64,000 nt of DNA from Rhodobacterales bacterium HKCCE3408 (GTDB lineage Bacteria > Pseudomonadota > Alphaproteobacteria > Rhodobacterales > Rhodobacteraceae), in contig WVSN01000003.1 in the NCBI GenBank assembly GCA_015689705.1, positions 248,001 through 312,000 on the forward strand, in the 5' to 3' direction. The translations under genes and the position numbers were made by a program. The notes under the pieces were generated by a model, which was not told where the DNA came from, searched no databases, and was given only the letters and a program-made list of their open reading frames with translations. Below are positions 1 to 9,744 of this stretch, one piece after another. Each line of letters starts with the position of its first letter. Position 1 is the first letter of the stretch.

Positions 1-739
1 GATGGTAGAGCGGCGTCGGCAGGTCGAGGAGGCGCTGGAGCAGGACATGGATCATCGTCGCTTCGAACAGATCCTGTCCGCGGACGACATGAGTGATGTC
101 CTGCGCCGCGTCATCGACGGTGACCGAGAGGTGGTAAGAGGTGCCGAAGCCGGGGCGGGCGACGACGATATCGCCGATGCCGGCAAGGAAGTCGGTAGGC
201 GTCATGGCCACCTCGCCATGCTGACCGTCCGGGCCCCGGCCGTCTTCGGTGAAGACAAGATCGCCCGCCGCTTCGAGCGCGCGATCGGCGTGCAGGCGCA
301 GCGCCATGTCGGATGGCACGGTCGTCAGACCGCGATACTCGGTCCGGTGCTTGCAGGTGCCGGGATAGACCGGCCCGTCCGGGCCGATGGGCGGCGCGAC
401 GCCTTCCTGCGGGGCGGAGAGGGCGGCGCGGATATCGGCGCGCGAACAGGTGCAGGGATAGAGCAGGCCGCGATCCCAGAGCGCCTGGAGCGCGGCGCGA
501 TAGGCCTCCATCCGCCCGGACTGGCGCATGACCGGTTCGGGCCAGGTCAGGCCGAGCCAGGCGAGGTCTTCGTAAATGAGCACTTCCCATTCGGGCTTTG
601 ACCGCTCCCGGTCGATATCCTCGATGCGGAGCAGGAATGTGCCCTGCGCCGCCTGCGCCATGTCCCAGGCCGTGAGTGCCGAGAAGGCGTGACCGAGATG
701 GAGCGGCCCCGTCGGCGACGGCGCGAAGCGGGTCCTCAT
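1..739 (-). CDS. gluQ: Glutamyl-Q tRNA(Asp) synthetase, C-terminus cut by window edge
   Basis: The encoded N-terminus reads MRTRFAPSPTGPLHLGHAF, the class I synthetase HIGH-type motif and start of the GluX/GluQ family. A short zinc-binding-like CTCS segment follows near residue 96. GluQ activates glutamate and attaches it to the queuosine base of tRNA-Asp; it resembles the catalytic half of GltX without an anticodon-binding domain. The 246 codons visible cover most of the usual ~290-residue protein, and the 3' end lies outside the window. The start ATG overlaps the stop of the upstream methyltransferase (ATGA), so the two are probably translationally coupled. A truncated GltX is the only alternative. 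Confidence 0.9.
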   Translation of the reverse strand, partial: MRTRFAPSPTGPLHLGHAFSALTAWDMAQAAQGTFLLRIEDIDRERSKPEWEVLIYEDLAWLGLTWPEPVMRQSGRMEAYRAALQALWDRGLLYPCTCSRADIRAALSAPQEGVAPPIGPDGPVYPGTCKHRTEYRGLTTVPSDMALRLHADRALEAAGDLVFTEDGRGPDGQHGEVAMTPTDFLAGIGDIVVARPGFGTSYHLSVTVDDAAQDITHVVRGQDLFEATMIHVLLQRLLDLPTPLYH

Positions 740-1356
740 CCCTTCCGGATCACCATCACGCGCGAGATCAGGTCGCGTCCGGGCAGGTGCGGGCCGTCCT
801 CGGAGAAGGCGAGCGTGGCGTCTTCGCGGGCGAGCACGGCGGCGAGCGTGTCCATGTATTCCGCATCGTCGAGCGTGTGGCCATTATATGAGAAGGCGAA
901 CCGGGCGCCGGGCTGGAGGCCGTCGAAGATGGCGGGCAGGATCGCAGCGGGCGCGGCCCCGGCCGAGATGACGCCTATCGCGGTGACGGCGGAATAGCCC
1001 GAGACCATGTCGGCGTCGGGCGGGCTGCCATCGGTGGCGAAGAGAGTGCGGTAGAGGCCGCGCGCACGGGCCTGCGCCATCATTCCCTCGCTCAGGTCGC
1101 AGCCGTCGAGCGTGGTGAAACCCTGAGCCGCCAGCGCTGCGCCGCCGAGACCGGTGCCGCAGCCGAAATCGAGGAGCGGCAGGGCGCGTTCGGGCTCGGG
1201 CGTGTGCGAAGCCAGCGCGGCGGCAATGCGCGTCGGCGTGGCGTAGCCGGCGCCGCCGACCTCGGCCTCGTAGGTGTTGGCCCAGTCGTCGTAGAGCTTC
1301 TGCTGCGCGTCGTTGCCGGTGGTCTGGTAGACCTTGTCGAGGAAATTTTCAGCCAT
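736..1356 (-). CDS. Class I SAM-dependent methyltransferase, substrate unknown
   Basis: A 206-residue cytosolic protein with a Rossmann-type SAM site: motif I LLDFGCGTGLGG near residues 62-73 and the acidic motif II region GCDLSEGM about 20 residues later. The N-terminal YDDWANTYE stretch is typical of small methyltransferases of the type often called TPR/UbiE-like. The methyl acceptor cannot be inferred. The stop overlaps the gluQ start by 4 bp, so it is the first gene of a two-gene unit. The position beside gluQ and trmFO hints at RNA metabolism, but that is only context. Confidence 0.85.
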   Translation of the reverse strand: MAENFLDKVYQTTGNDAQQKLYDDWANTYEAEVGGAGYATPTRIAAALASHTPEPERALPLLDFGCGTGLGGAALAAQGFTTLDGCDLSEGMMAQARARGLYRTLFATDGSPPDADMVSGYSAVTAIGVISAGAAPAAILPAIFDGLQPGARFAFSYNGHTLDDAEYMDTLAAVLAREDATLAFSEDGPHLPGRDLISRVMVIRKG

Positions 1357-1394
1357 GGCGCCACGCTACCAGCGCGGGCCCGTCGGCGCAAAGA

Positions 1395-2741
1395 TCATTC
1401 GGCGGCGGCGCGGTGGCCGAGCCAGTCGAGCCAGGCGGCCTTGGCCCGGTCGGTATAGGCTCGGTATCGGTCGCGGCGGCCACGGCGGCCCTGCTTCAGG
1501 CCCTCGACCGGGCGGAACAGGCCGAAATTCACGTTCATCGGCTGGAAGGTCTTCGCCTCGGCTCCGCCGGTGATGTGGTGGACGAGCGCCCCCATGGCGC
1601 TGTCGGCAGGCGCGGTCGGGCGCGGTGTGCCGGCCAGTTCCGCGGCGGCGAGGCGGCCGGCCAGCAGGCCCATCGCGGCGGATTCGACATAGCCCTCGAC
1701 CCCGGTGATCTGGCCGGCGAAGCGGATATGCGGCCTCGACCGGAGGCGGAGCTGGTCGTCGATCAGCGTGGGCGAGTTGATGAAGGTGTTGCGGTGGATG
1801 CCGCCGAGCCGGGCGAAGGAGGCGTCCTGCAGCCCCGGAATCATCCGGAAAACATCGGTTTGCGCGCCGTACTTCATCTTCGTCTGAAAGCCGACGATGT
1901 TGTAGAGCGTGCCGAGCGCGTTGTCGCGGCGAAGCTGCACGACGGCCCAGGGTTTCACGGTCGGATCGTGCGGATTGGTCAGGCCGACGGGCTTCATCGG
2001 CCCGTGGCGCAGGGTCTCGCGACCGCGCTCGGCCATGACTTCGATCGGCAGGCAGCCGTCGAAATACTGCGCCGTCTCGCCCTCGCGAAACTCGGTCTTG
2101 TCGGCGGCGAGCAGAGCGTCGATGAAGGCTTCGTACTGGTCCCGCGTCATCGGGCAGTTCAGATAGGCCTTCTGCTCTTCCTCGGTTTCGCCCTTGTCGT
2201 AGCGCGACTGCGCCCAGGCGATATCCATGTCGATCGTGTCGGCATGGACGATGGGCGCGATGGCGTCGAAGAAGGCGAGGCTGGTCTGGCCTGTCTCGGC
2301 GGCGATGGCCTCGGCCAGCTTGCCGGAGGTGAGCGGGCCGGTGGCGATGATCGCGGGCTGATCGGGCAGGGCGGTGATCTCGCCCGTCTCGATCCGGATG
2401 TTGGGATGGGCGCGGAGGCGCGCGGTCACGGCTTCGGCGAAGGGGTCGCGGTCGACGGCCAGCGCGCCGCCCGCGGGCAGGCGATGGGCGTCCGCCATCT
2501 CCATGATGAGCGAGCCCGCGGCGCGCATTTCCCAGTGCAGGAGACCGACGGCGTTTTCCGTATCATCGTCCGAGCGGAAGGAATTCGTGCAGACCATCTC
2601 GGCCAGGTTGCCGGTGCGGTGGGCGAAGGTGCCGACCTCGGGCCGCATCTCGTGCAGGACGACCTGCGTGCCGGCCTCGGCCGCCTGCCATGCGGCCTCG
2701 GACCCGGCCATGCCGCCACCGATGATGTGAAGCTCTGCCAT
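1395..2741 (-). CDS. trmFO: Methylenetetrahydrofolate-tRNA (uracil-54-C5)-methyltransferase, FAD-dependent
   Basis: A 448-residue protein beginning [18 protein letters not shown], the FAD-binding GxGxxGxEAA signature of TrmFO (GidA-related). It makes ribothymidine at position 54 in the T-loop of tRNA, with 5,10-methylenetetrahydrofolate as carbon donor and FADH2 as reductant. Further family segments visible are [10 protein letters not shown] near residues 50-59 and the C-terminal [10 protein letters not shown] region. Length is normal. Alphaproteobacteria commonly use TrmFO instead of SAM-dependent TrmA. It is followed by the methyltransferase gene 38 bp downstream on the same strand. Confidence 0.96.
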   Translation of the reverse strand: MAELHIIGGGMAGSEAAWQAAEAGTQVVLHEMRPEVGTFAHRTGNLAEMVCTNSFRSDDDTENAVGLLHWEMRAAGSLIMEMADAHRLPAGGALAVDRDPFAEAVTARLRAHPNIRIETGEITALPDQPAIIATGPLTSGKLAEAIAAETGQTSLAFFDAIAPIVHADTIDMDIAWAQSRYDKGETEEEQKAYLNCPMTRDQYEAFIDALLAADKTEFREGETAQYFDGCLPIEVMAERGRETLRHGPMKPVGLTNPHDPTVKPWAVVQLRRDNALGTLYNIVGFQTKMKYGAQTDVFRMIPGLQDASFARLGGIHRNTFINSPTLIDDQLRLRSRPHIRFAGQITGVEGYVESAAMGLLAGRLAAAELAGTPRPTAPADSAMGALVHHITGGAEAKTFQPMNVNFGLFRPVEGLKQGRRGRRDRYRAYTDRAKAAWLDWLGHRAAAE

Positions 2742-2779
2742 GGGCGCGGCATAGCGCGACCGGGCCGGTCAGGACAAGA

Positions 2780-3421
2780 TCAGTTGCCGGACACCATCGC
2801 GCGGTCTTCTTCGAAAATTTCTTCGATCTGGCGCTGTTCGAGCGGCGCGCGCAGATCGACCTGACGCGGCATCTGCGCCCGGACCGAGGCGAGGTCGGTC
2901 ACGGCCTCGGTCGTCTGGCGGCGCATCGCGGCGCGGGCGCGGGCCGAGGCGAAGAGTGGCATGGCGGGTTTCGGACGGGCGGCGCGTGCCTCGGGCGCTG
3001 CGGGGCGGGACGCGCTGCGTCCGCCGGTATCGCCGGTCGTCGGCTGAGCGGGCGCCGGATCGGCATAGGTCAGCATCAGCGCGGCGATCAGCGCGAGGTC
3101 GCGCCAGAAGGCCCCGATGTCGAGCGATGCCCCGGGGTGCGCAAGGCCGAGGAAGGCGGCGAACACGGTCATCAGGCCAAGGAGCAGAGCGCAGAGACGG
3201 GTGTAGGCGCCGATCATCACCATGAAGGCCAGTCCGAAGACGAGCGCGGAGATGACGATGCCGACGATGATCGATGGGCCGCCGAGATGTTCGAGAACGG
3301 TGAAGTCGGTGCCGGGCACAAAGCCCAGGGCGACGACGATGAAGTACGACGCGACGAGGACCCGCAACAGGCTGCGGGCGGTTTCGCTCATCCTGGCGTG
3401 ACCGGAATTGGTCTCTTGCAT
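2780..3421 (-). CDS. DoxX-like small integral membrane protein
   Basis: A 213-residue protein with four hydrophobic segments in the first ~130 residues (LLRVLVASYFIVVALGF; a long stretch around PSIIVGIVISALVFG; a segment containing LCALLLGLMTVFAAF; and DLALIAALMLTY). The spacing and the HPG between helices 3 and 4 resemble DoxX/DUF-type membrane proteins. The tail is Ala/Pro-rich, then charged. The start at 3421 is favoured by a GGAGG 9 bases upstream; an in-frame upstream extension lacks a ribosome site. Function unknown. It lies between gyrA and trmFO on the same strand. Confidence 0.65.
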   Translation of the reverse strand: MQETNSGHARMSETARSLLRVLVASYFIVVALGFVPGTDFTVLEHLGGPSIIVGIVISALVFGLAFMVMIGAYTRLCALLLGLMTVFAAFLGLAHPGASLDIGAFWRDLALIAALMLTYADPAPAQPTTGDTGGRSASRPAAPEARAARPKPAMPLFASARARAAMRRQTTEAVTDLASVRAQMPRQVDLRAPLEQRQIEEIFEEDRAMVSGN

Positions 3422-3582
3422 CGGATCTGTCCTCCGTCTCGCGGCGCTGGACTGGAAAGAAGACTCGAATACAGGCGCACAATTAGCCGCACCGTTAACC
3501 ATGCACGAGCAATTAGGGCAGCTTTGTGGACGCTTTGCGGAAAGTTTGCCGCGATAACTATCTGCGGTTGTGCCGCCGGAAC

Positions 3583-3615
3583 GTGCGCCCGGCCGGAACA
3601 ATCGGCCGGGCGCAC
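3583..3615 (-). terminator. Strong hairpin just after gyrA
   Basis: A perfect 13-bp stem (3583-3595 with 3603-3615) with a 7-base loop begins 7 bases after the gyrA stop codon. There is no clear U-tract, so it may be a terminator, an mRNA 3'-end stabiliser, or both. It separates gyrA from the DoxX-like gene. Confidence 0.6.
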
Positions 3616-3621
3616 AATCGG

Positions 3622-6360
3622 TCAGGCGTCTTCCGCGCCGTCCTCATCCTGATCGGCGATCCAGGCGACCGAGACGACTTCCTCGCCCGAGGCGGTGTTG
3701 AACACCTTCACGCCGCCGGCCGACCGCGAGCGGAACGAGATACCATCGACCGGCACGCGGATCGATTGCCCGTTCGAGGTGGCGAGCATGATCTGGTCGT
3801 CGAGCGTAACAGGGAAGGCCGCGACGATGGCGCCGCCGCGCATGGCCTTGTCGATCGCCGCGACGCCCATGCCGCCGCGCCCGCGTACCGGATAGTCGTG
3901 CGAGGAGGACAGCTTGCCGAGACCGCCGGCCGTGATCGTCAGGATCAGGTCCTCGGCCGCCGACATCTCGGCGTAGCGCTCGGTCGAGAGCTGACCGGCC
4001 GTGACGCTGTCCTCGTCGTCATCCTCGACCTCTTCCTCCGGCGTGCCGGCCATCAGGCGGCGCTGCTTGAGATAGGCGGCGCGCTCCTCTGCCGTCGCCT
4101 CGAAGTGCCGGATGACGGCCATCGACACGACGCGGTCGCCGTCGTTCAGGCGGATGCCGCGCACGCCGGTGGAATCGCGGCCCTTGAAGACGCGCACATC
4201 GGTCGTCGGGAAACGGATCGCGCGGCCGGAATTCGTCACCAGCATCACGTCGTCATCCTCGGAGCAGATGCGCGCGTTCACGAGGCTGACCGATCCGTCT
4301 TCCGGCAGTTTCATCGCGATCTTGCCGTTCCGCATGACGTTTGTGAAATCGCCCAACTGGTTGCGCCGCACGTCGCCCGCCGAGGTGGCGAAGACGATCT
4401 GCAGCTCGTCCCATTCCGTCTCGTCCCGGTCGACCGGCATGACGGCGGCAAGCCCGGTGCCGACCTCGATCGGCAGGATGTTCACCAGCGCCTTGCCACG
4501 CGACGTGCGTCCGCCCTGCGGCAGGCGCCAGGTCTTCAGCTTGTAGACCATGCCGTTCGTGGTGAAGACGAGAAGCGGCGTGTGGGTGTTGGCGACGAAG
4601 AGGTTCGTCACCACGTCGTCTTCCTTCATCGCGCCGCCCGACAGGCCCTTTCCGCCGCGCTTCTGCGACCGGAATTCCTGCAGCGGCGTGCGCTTGATGT
4701 AGCCGCCCTGGGTGACCGTCACGACCATGTCCTCGCGCTCGATCAGGTCCTCGTCTTCCATGTCGCCGGACCAGTCGACGATCTCGGTGCGGCGCGGGAC
4801 GGCGAATTTCTCGCGCACCTCGGCCAGTTCGTCGCGAATGATCGCGAGGATGCGGTCGCGGCTGGCGAGAATGTCGAGGTAGTCCTTGATCTTGGCGGCG
4901 AGTTCCTCGAGCTCGTCGGTGACTTCCTTCACCCCGATCTGCGTCAGGCGCTGCAGCCTGAGGTCGAGGATGGCCCGGGCCTGGGTTTCGGACAGGTTGT
5001 AGGTCCCGTCGTCGTTCATCGTGTGGGTCGGGTCGTCGATCAGCCGGATATAGGCGGCGATGTCGGCGGCCGGCCAGCGGCGCTCCATCAGTTTCTCGCG
5101 CGCTTCCGCGGCATCGGCCGAGGCGCGGATCGTGGCGACCACTTCGTCCACGTTGGACACGGCAACAGCGAGACCGCACAGCACATGCGCGCGTTCCCGG
5201 GCTTTGCGCAGTTCGAACGCGGTGCGGCGGGCGACGACCTCTTCGCGGAAATCGACGAAGGCGGTCAGGAAGCCGCGCAGCGTCAGCTGCTCGGGCCGGC
5301 CGCCGTTCAGCGCCAGCATGTTGCAGCCGAACGAGGTCTGCATCTGGGTGAAGCGGAAGAGCTGGTTCAGCACCACTTCGGCCGTCGCGTCGCGCTTGAG
5401 CTCGATCACCACGCGCACGCCGACGCGGTCGGATTCGTCCGCCACGCCGGAGATGCCCTCGATCTTCTTCTCGCGCACCAGATCCGCGATGCGTTCGATC
5501 ATCGAGGCCTTGTTCACCTGGAACGGTATCTCGTCGAGGACGATGGCGTAGCGGTCCTTGCGCACTTCCTCGACCCGGGTCTTGGCCCGGATGATGACGC
5601 TGCCGCGGCCTTCGAGATAGGCCTTCCGCGCGCCGGACCGGCCAAGAATGATGCCGCCGGTCGGGAAATCTGGGGCCGGGACGTATTCGATCAGCTCCTC
5701 CGACGACATGTCGGGATTGTCGATCAGCGCGAGGCAGGCATCGATGACTTCGCCCAGGTTGTGCGGCGGGATATTCGTGGCCATGCCGACGGCGATGCCG
5801 CCCGCGCCGTTGACCAGCATGTTCGGGAACCGCGCGGGAAGAACCGTGGGTTCCTGCTGCTTGCCGTCGTAGTTGTCCTGGAAATCGACCGTGTCCTTGT
5901 CGATATCCGCGAGCAGATAGGCCGCCGGTGGCGCCATCCGGACCTCGGTGTAGCGCATGGCAGCGGGGTTGTCCCCGTCCATGGACCCGAAGTTGCCCTG
6001 ACCGTCCAGAAGCGGCAGCGACATCGAGAACGGCTGCGCCATCCGCACCAGCGCATCGTAGATCGCGCTGTCGCCGTGCGGGTGGTACTGGCCCATCACG
6101 TCGCCCACGGGCCGGGCCGATTTCCGGTAGGCCTTTTCGTGGGTGTTATTGGTCTCGTGCATCGAGAACAGGATGCGCCGGTGCACCGGCTTCAGGCCGT
6201 CGCGCAGGTCCGGAATCGCGCGCGAAATGATGACGCTCATCGCGTAGTCGATGAAGCTCGTCTTCATTTCCTTTGAGATGTCGATCGAGGGACCGGACGG
6301 GCGCGGTGGCTCCGGCCCAGTTTCGTCAATGTTCTCAGGGGGTTCTGGCGTGTCGCTCAC
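3622..6360 (-). CDS. gyrA: DNA gyrase subunit A
   Basis: A 912-residue gyrase A subunit that cuts and rejoins DNA to introduce negative supercoils with GyrB. The catalytic tyrosine is Tyr137 in AMRYTEVRM. The quinolone region [10 protein letters not shown] carries Ser98 and Asp102, equivalent to E. coli Ser83 and Asp87, so it is wild type for common resistance sites. The C-terminal pinwheel has the GyrA box as SQKRGGKG, which separates it from ParC. The C-terminal tail is acidic. Transcription probably starts from the promoter at 6390-6418. Confidence 0.98.
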   Translation of the reverse strand: MSDTPEPPENIDETGPEPPRPSGPSIDISKEMKTSFIDYAMSVIISRAIPDLRDGLKPVHRRILFSMHETNNTHEKAYRKSARPVGDVMGQYHPHGDSAIYDALVRMAQPFSMSLPLLDGQGNFGSMDGDNPAAMRYTEVRMAPPAAYLLADIDKDTVDFQDNYDGKQQEPTVLPARFPNMLVNGAGGIAVGMATNIPPHNLGEVIDACLALIDNPDMSSEELIEYVPAPDFPTGGIILGRSGARKAYLEGRGSVIIRAKTRVEEVRKDRYAIVLDEIPFQVNKASMIERIADLVREKKIEGISGVADESDRVGVRVVIELKRDATAEVVLNQLFRFTQMQTSFGCNMLALNGGRPEQLTLRGFLTAFVDFREEVVARRTAFELRKARERAHVLCGLAVAVSNVDEVVATIRASADAAEAREKLMERRWPAADIAAYIRLIDDPTHTMNDDGTYNLSETQARAILDLRLQRLTQIGVKEVTDELEELAAKIKDYLDILASRDRILAIIRDELAEVREKFAVPRRTEIVDWSGDMEDEDLIEREDMVVTVTQGGYIKRTPLQEFRSQKRGGKGLSGGAMKEDDVVTNLFVANTHTPLLVFTTNGMVYKLKTWRLPQGGRTSRGKALVNILPIEVGTGLAAVMPVDRDETEWDELQIVFATSAGDVRRNQLGDFTNVMRNGKIAMKLPEDGSVSLVNARICSEDDDVMLVTNSGRAIRFPTTDVRVFKGRDSTGVRGIRLNDGDRVVSMAVIRHFEATAEERAAYLKQRRLMAGTPEEEVEDDDEDSVTAGQLSTERYAEMSAAEDLILTITAGGLGKLSSSHDYPVRGRGGMGVAAIDKAMRGGAIVAAFPVTLDDQIMLATSNGQSIRVPVDGISFRSRSAGGVKVFNTASGEEVVSVAWIADQDEDGAEDA

Positions 6361-6389
6361 GTGGATGTGCCGCCTTGCTCGTCTGCCTA

Positions 6390-6418
6390 TATCTAGTTGT
6401 GCCGCAGTATAGCTTCAA
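6390..6418 (-). promoter_or_regulatory. Candidate sigma-70-type promoter of gyrA
   Basis: On the minus strand a TTGAAG -35 element (6413-6418) and a TAGATA -10 element (6390-6395) are separated by exactly 17 bases, about 30 bases upstream of the gyrA start codon at 6360. This is a prediction by pattern only. Confidence 0.55.
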
Positions 6419-6559
6419 CCTTATCTGGGGTTCAAGGATTGTGGCCGCGCTGCGCTGGCAGCCACCGGACGTGACTGCCAACATACTGTTTTTGTTGAAA
6501 CTTAATCCGACCGTGCCAGAGTGTTGAGTCGGAAGGGGCTTGTAATGGTGAGGTGAGCG

Positions 6560-6847
6560 ATGACTATCGATCATAAGACCCCGAATTCCGAGACCGAGCT
6601 GATGCTCAGGGGATACGGGCTCACGACCGCGGAAATGTTCTACCGGATGCCGGATTACCGGAACGTGCTGAACAGTTTCGTCTGGCAGGATTACGACCTG
6701 GCGCCGGACTATCCGCGGCTCTTCAAGTTCATCGAATTCTGGCGTGATGAGATCGAGGGACCGCTTCATTCCGTGCGGTTCACCCATCGCAAGATGATCT
6801 CGCCCGGCGAATGGCGGCAGGTGGTCGGAGAATTCAAGTACCACTGA
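6560..6847 (+). CDS. usg: Usg family protein
   Basis: A 95-residue protein whose central part reads ELMLRGYGLTTAEMFYRMPD and which ends RQVVGEFKYH, the conserved pattern of the alphaproteobacterial Usg family. The name comes from an ORF upstream of a segregation gene; an older label links it to the tryptophan pathway, but the biochemical role is not established. A GAGGTG ribosome site sits 5 bases before the start. It is divergent from gyrA, with a roughly 200-base shared upstream region that holds the gyrA promoter. Confidence 0.85.
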   Translation: MTIDHKTPNSETELMLRGYGLTTAEMFYRMPDYRNVLNSFVWQDYDLAPDYPRLFKFIEFWRDEIEGPLHSVRFTHRKMISPGEWRQVVGEFKYH

Positions 6848-6921
6848 GACCGGTGGACGCGGGGGCGCGTCGCATGGCACTCTGATCCTGGTGGACGAGT
6901 GCCATGTTGGAGGTTTTTTCC

Positions 6922-7245
6922 ATGACGCGACTGTTTCTCGCCGCGCTTCTGACGCTGCCTGTGGCGGCCGAAGCCCAGACCGTGCCGAGCTCGTTTCGGA
7001 GCACCGGATTCCTGGCCAGCGATGCCTGCGCCAATGACATGCTGACCCAACCCGGCGACTGGATCGCCGGGCGGCGCAGCGCCGAGACGCGGGTGGTCAA
7101 TGTGCGCCGGGTCTGCGGTGACACCGAGGTCGAGTGGGAGGGACTGGACGTGCCGGTGCGCTGGCAGGACGGCCAGTTCCGGCTTTACACCGACTGCCGC
7201 GACACCGGATCCACGTTCTTCTGTTGGGTCACCGTGCCGGAGTAG
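6922..7245 (+). CDS. Small secreted protein of unknown function
   Basis: A 107-residue protein beginning MTRLFLAALLTLPVAAEAQ, a signal peptide with a likely cut after AEA. The mature part holds four cysteines (DACANDM, RRVCGD, YTDCRD, FFCWV), compatible with two disulfides in the periplasm. GGAGG lies 8 bases before this ATG; an upstream in-frame ATG at 6904 has no ribosome site. The 3' end overlaps the convergent ornithine cyclodeaminase gene by 17 bp. No family was recognised. Confidence 0.6.
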   Translation: MTRLFLAALLTLPVAAEAQTVPSSFRSTGFLASDACANDMLTQPGDWIAGRRSAETRVVNVRRVCGDTEVEWEGLDVPVRWQDGQFRLYTDCRDTGSTFFCWVTVPE

Positions 7246-8287
7246 CGCGGACCAGCATACCGAACAGATCGCGCGGATCGTCGGGATCGGCCAGCAGGTC
7301 GAGCCGGTCGTAAAGATCGGTCGCGTGCAGCTTTTCCCGCACGAACATCAGCGCGGCATGATCCTCGACCGCGAAACCCACGCTGTCGAACAGCGTGATC
7401 TCGCCCTGGCTCTGGCGCCCTTCGGCCGCGCCGGTCACGACCTGCCAGAGCTCAGTCACCGGGTGATCGGGGTCGAGCTGCTGGATCTCGCCCTCGACGC
7501 GGGTCTGGTCGGGATATTCAACGAAGATGCGCGAACGCAGCAGGATGTCGCGGTGAAGCTCGGTCTTGCCGGGGCAGTCGCCGCCGATCGCGTTGATGTG
7601 GACCGCGCTGCCGACCATGTTGTCGGTCAGGATCGTCGCGTATTGCTTGTCGGCGGTGCAGGTGGTCACGATCTGCGCGCCCTCGACGGCCTCCTCGGGG
7701 CTGGCGCAGGGGATCACGGTCAGTCCGCTGCCGGCGAGGTTGCCGACCATCTTCCGCGTCGCGGCCGGGTCGATGTCGTAGGCGCGGATCGTGTCGATGC
7801 CGAGGACCGCCTTGAAGGCGAGGCACTGGAATTCCGACTGCGCGCCATTGCCGATCATCGCCATGACGCGGGCATCTTTCGGCGCGAGGTGCCGGGCGGC
7901 CATGGCCGAGGTCGCCGCGGTGCGGAGCGCCGTCAGCATCGTCATTTCGGACAGAAGGATCGGGTAGCCGGTATCGACATCGGCAAGAAGGCCGAAGGCG
8001 GTGACGGTCTGAAGACCCTCCTTCATGTTCTTCGGATGCCCGTTCACGTATTTGAACGCGTAGTGAATACCGTCCGAGGTCGGCATCAGCTCGATCACGC
8101 CCTCGGTCGAATGCGCCGCCACGCGGGGCGTCTTGTCGAAGGCGGGCCAGCGGCGGAACGCATCCTCGATCGCGTCGGTCAGGCCGATCAGCATCGGCTC
8201 GAGCCCGACCTGGTGGATCAGGCGCATCATGTTCTCGACCGAGACGAAGGGCACGAAGGCGCGGGCGGAGGGGGCGGGCAGGGTCAT
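7229..8287 (-). CDS. ocd: Ornithine cyclodeaminase
   Basis: A 352-residue OCD/mu-crystallin-family enzyme that converts ornithine to proline and ammonia using NAD+. The nucleotide-binding motif is seen as MAMIGNGAQSEFQCLAF, with upstream TALRTAATSAMAA, both typical of bacterial OCD. Its start codon overlaps the stop of the arginase gene (ATGA at 8284-8287). Together the two give a short arginine to ornithine to proline route. The divergent Lrp-type gene at 9304 is the likely regulator. Confidence 0.93.
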   Translation of the reverse strand: MTLPAPSARAFVPFVSVENMMRLIHQVGLEPMLIGLTDAIEDAFRRWPAFDKTPRVAAHSTEGVIELMPTSDGIHYAFKYVNGHPKNMKEGLQTVTAFGLLADVDTGYPILLSEMTMLTALRTAATSAMAARHLAPKDARVMAMIGNGAQSEFQCLAFKAVLGIDTIRAYDIDPAATRKMVGNLAGSGLTVIPCASPEEAVEGAQIVTTCTADKQYATILTDNMVGSAVHINAIGGDCPGKTELHRDILLRSRIFVEYPDQTRVEGEIQQLDPDHPVTELWQVVTGAAEGRQSQGEITLFDSVGFAVEDHAALMFVREKLHATDLYDRLDLLADPDDPRDLFGMLVRATPAR

Positions 8288-9207
8288 GCGGCATACTCCC
8301 GCGTCGGGCGGTCGAAGATGCGCTTGCCCATCAGCGACGCCGTGAGATCGACGAGAAGCGAGGCGGTGCGCCCACGCTCGTCGAGGAAGGGGTTCAGTTC
8401 GACCAGGTCGAGCGAGGTAACGAGGCCGGAATCGGACAGAAGCTCCATCACCAGATGCGCCTCGCGGAAGCTCGCGCCGCCCGGGACGGTGGTTCCCACC
8501 GCGGGCGCGATCTCGGGGTCGAGGAAATCGACATCGAGCGAGACGTGCAGCGCGCCGCCCGCGGCCGCGACCCGGTCGAGGAAGGCCCGGACCGGGGCGG
8601 CGATGCCGCTCTCGTCGATAGTGCGCATGTCGTGGAGGCCGAAGGCACCGGTGGCGAGCGCCGCGCGCTCCTCCGGATCGACGGAGCGAAGGCCGATGAA
8701 GCAGGTGTTCTCGGCCGGGATCGGGGCGGCGAGGTCCGGGAAGCCATCGAAGCCGTCGCGGCCGGTGACATAGGCGACCGGCGTGCCGTGAAGGTTGCCC
8801 GACTGGGTCGTGCGCGGCGTGTGGTAGTCGGCATGGGCGTCGAGCCAGAGCAGGAATTGCGGACGGCCGGCCTTGGCGGCATGGGCGGCGACGCCCGCCG
8901 CGGTGCCGAGCGACAGGCTGTGATCGCCGCCGAGGAAGACCGGCAGGCCATCGGCCATCGCGGCCTCCGCCGCCTGCGCCAGCGCGCCGGTCCAGGCGAT
9001 GGTCTCGGCCAGCGCGTGCAGGTGGGCCGGACTGTCGAGGTCGGGCAGGGGCAGGGGCGCGACGTCGCCCCGGTCCTCGACCGACAGGCCGAGATAGGCG
9101 AGAGCATCTGCCAGCCCGGCGACGCGCAGCGCATCGGGGCCCATCAGGCAGCCGCGCCGCCGCTTGCCGCTGTCGACCGGTGCGCCGATCAGAAGAATGG
9201 GGGTCAT
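8284..9207 (-). CDS. rocF: Arginase
   Basis: A 307-residue ureohydrolase that hydrolyses arginine to ornithine and urea in the cytosol. The manganese-binding motifs are visible in order: GGDHSLSLG, WLDAHADYHTP and SLDVDFLDPEIAPAVGT. The C-terminus has the family's DLVELNPFLDE segment. It is first in a coupled pair with ocd and divergent from an Lrp-type regulator. Agmatinase is a possible alternative, but the LNPFLDE region and the OCD partner favour arginase. Confidence 0.93.
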   Translation of the reverse strand: MTPILLIGAPVDSGKRRRGCLMGPDALRVAGLADALAYLGLSVEDRGDVAPLPLPDLDSPAHLHALAETIAWTGALAQAAEAAMADGLPVFLGGDHSLSLGTAAGVAAHAAKAGRPQFLLWLDAHADYHTPRTTQSGNLHGTPVAYVTGRDGFDGFPDLAAPIPAENTCFIGLRSVDPEERAALATGAFGLHDMRTIDESGIAAPVRAFLDRVAAAGGALHVSLDVDFLDPEIAPAVGTTVPGGASFREAHLVMELLSDSGLVTSLDLVELNPFLDERGRTASLLVDLTASLMGKRIFDRPTREYAA

Positions 9208-9303
9208 GGGAAGGCCTCCGGAATACGAGTCGCGCGGAGCCTAGTCCGATCCGGAGGTGGAAATGGCTGGCATTTTGACTGTTTCGGTGCTCGACTGTCC
9301 GAA

Positions 9304-9744
9304 ATGACAAACAAGGCTGCCGAAATGGACGATCTCGATCAGGCCCTTCTCTCCCGCCTCCGCCGTGACGGCCGCGCCAGCCTGTCGGAACTGGCGGGGG
9401 CGCTGAACGTCTCACGCGCGACGATCCGGGCCCGGATGGAACGGATGCGCGCCTCGGGTGTCATCACGGGCTTCACCGTCCTGACGGCCGGCGACACGGC
9501 CGAGGCACCGGTGCGCGGTCTGATGATGCTGGCGATTTCCGGACCTGGGACCGAACGGGTCATGCACCGGCTGCTCGGCCATCCGGCGGTCACGCGGGTC
9601 CATTCGACCAATGGCAAGTGGGACCTGATCGCCGAACTGGGGACCGCGACACTGTCCGATCTAGACCGCGCGCTGTTCGAGCTGCGCCGGATCGACGGGA
9701 TCGAGATGAGCGAGACTAACCTCTTGCTTCAGACCCGCGCGTGA
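9304..9744 (+). CDS. Lrp/AsnC-family transcriptional regulator
   Basis: A 146-residue regulator with an N-terminal winged HTH (LDQALLSRLRRDGRASLSEL then NVSRATIRARMERM) and a C-terminal ligand-binding RAM domain ending in SETNLLLQTR. It is divergent from the arginase-OCD pair across a 96-base gap that probably carries its operator, so arginine or ornithine is a reasonable effector. A second in-frame ATG lies at 9325. The 3' end overlaps the convergent dsbB-like gene by 29 bp. Confidence 0.88.
   Translation: MTNKAAEMDDLDQALLSRLRRDGRASLSELAGALNVSRATIRARMERMRASGVITGFTVLTAGDTAEAPVRGLMMLAISGPGTERVMHRLLGHPAVTRVHSTNGKWDLIAELGTATLSDLDRALFELRRIDGIEMSETNLLLQTRA

Noticed and set aside
1413-2864. A 483-codon open frame on the plus strand opposite trmFO
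   Set aside because: It is the antisense shadow of trmFO, has GC-biased composition and no recognisable motif.
3526-6276. A 916-codon open frame opposite gyrA
   Set aside because: It is antisense to gyrA, whose motifs are certain, and reads as His/Arg/Asp-rich low-complexity protein.
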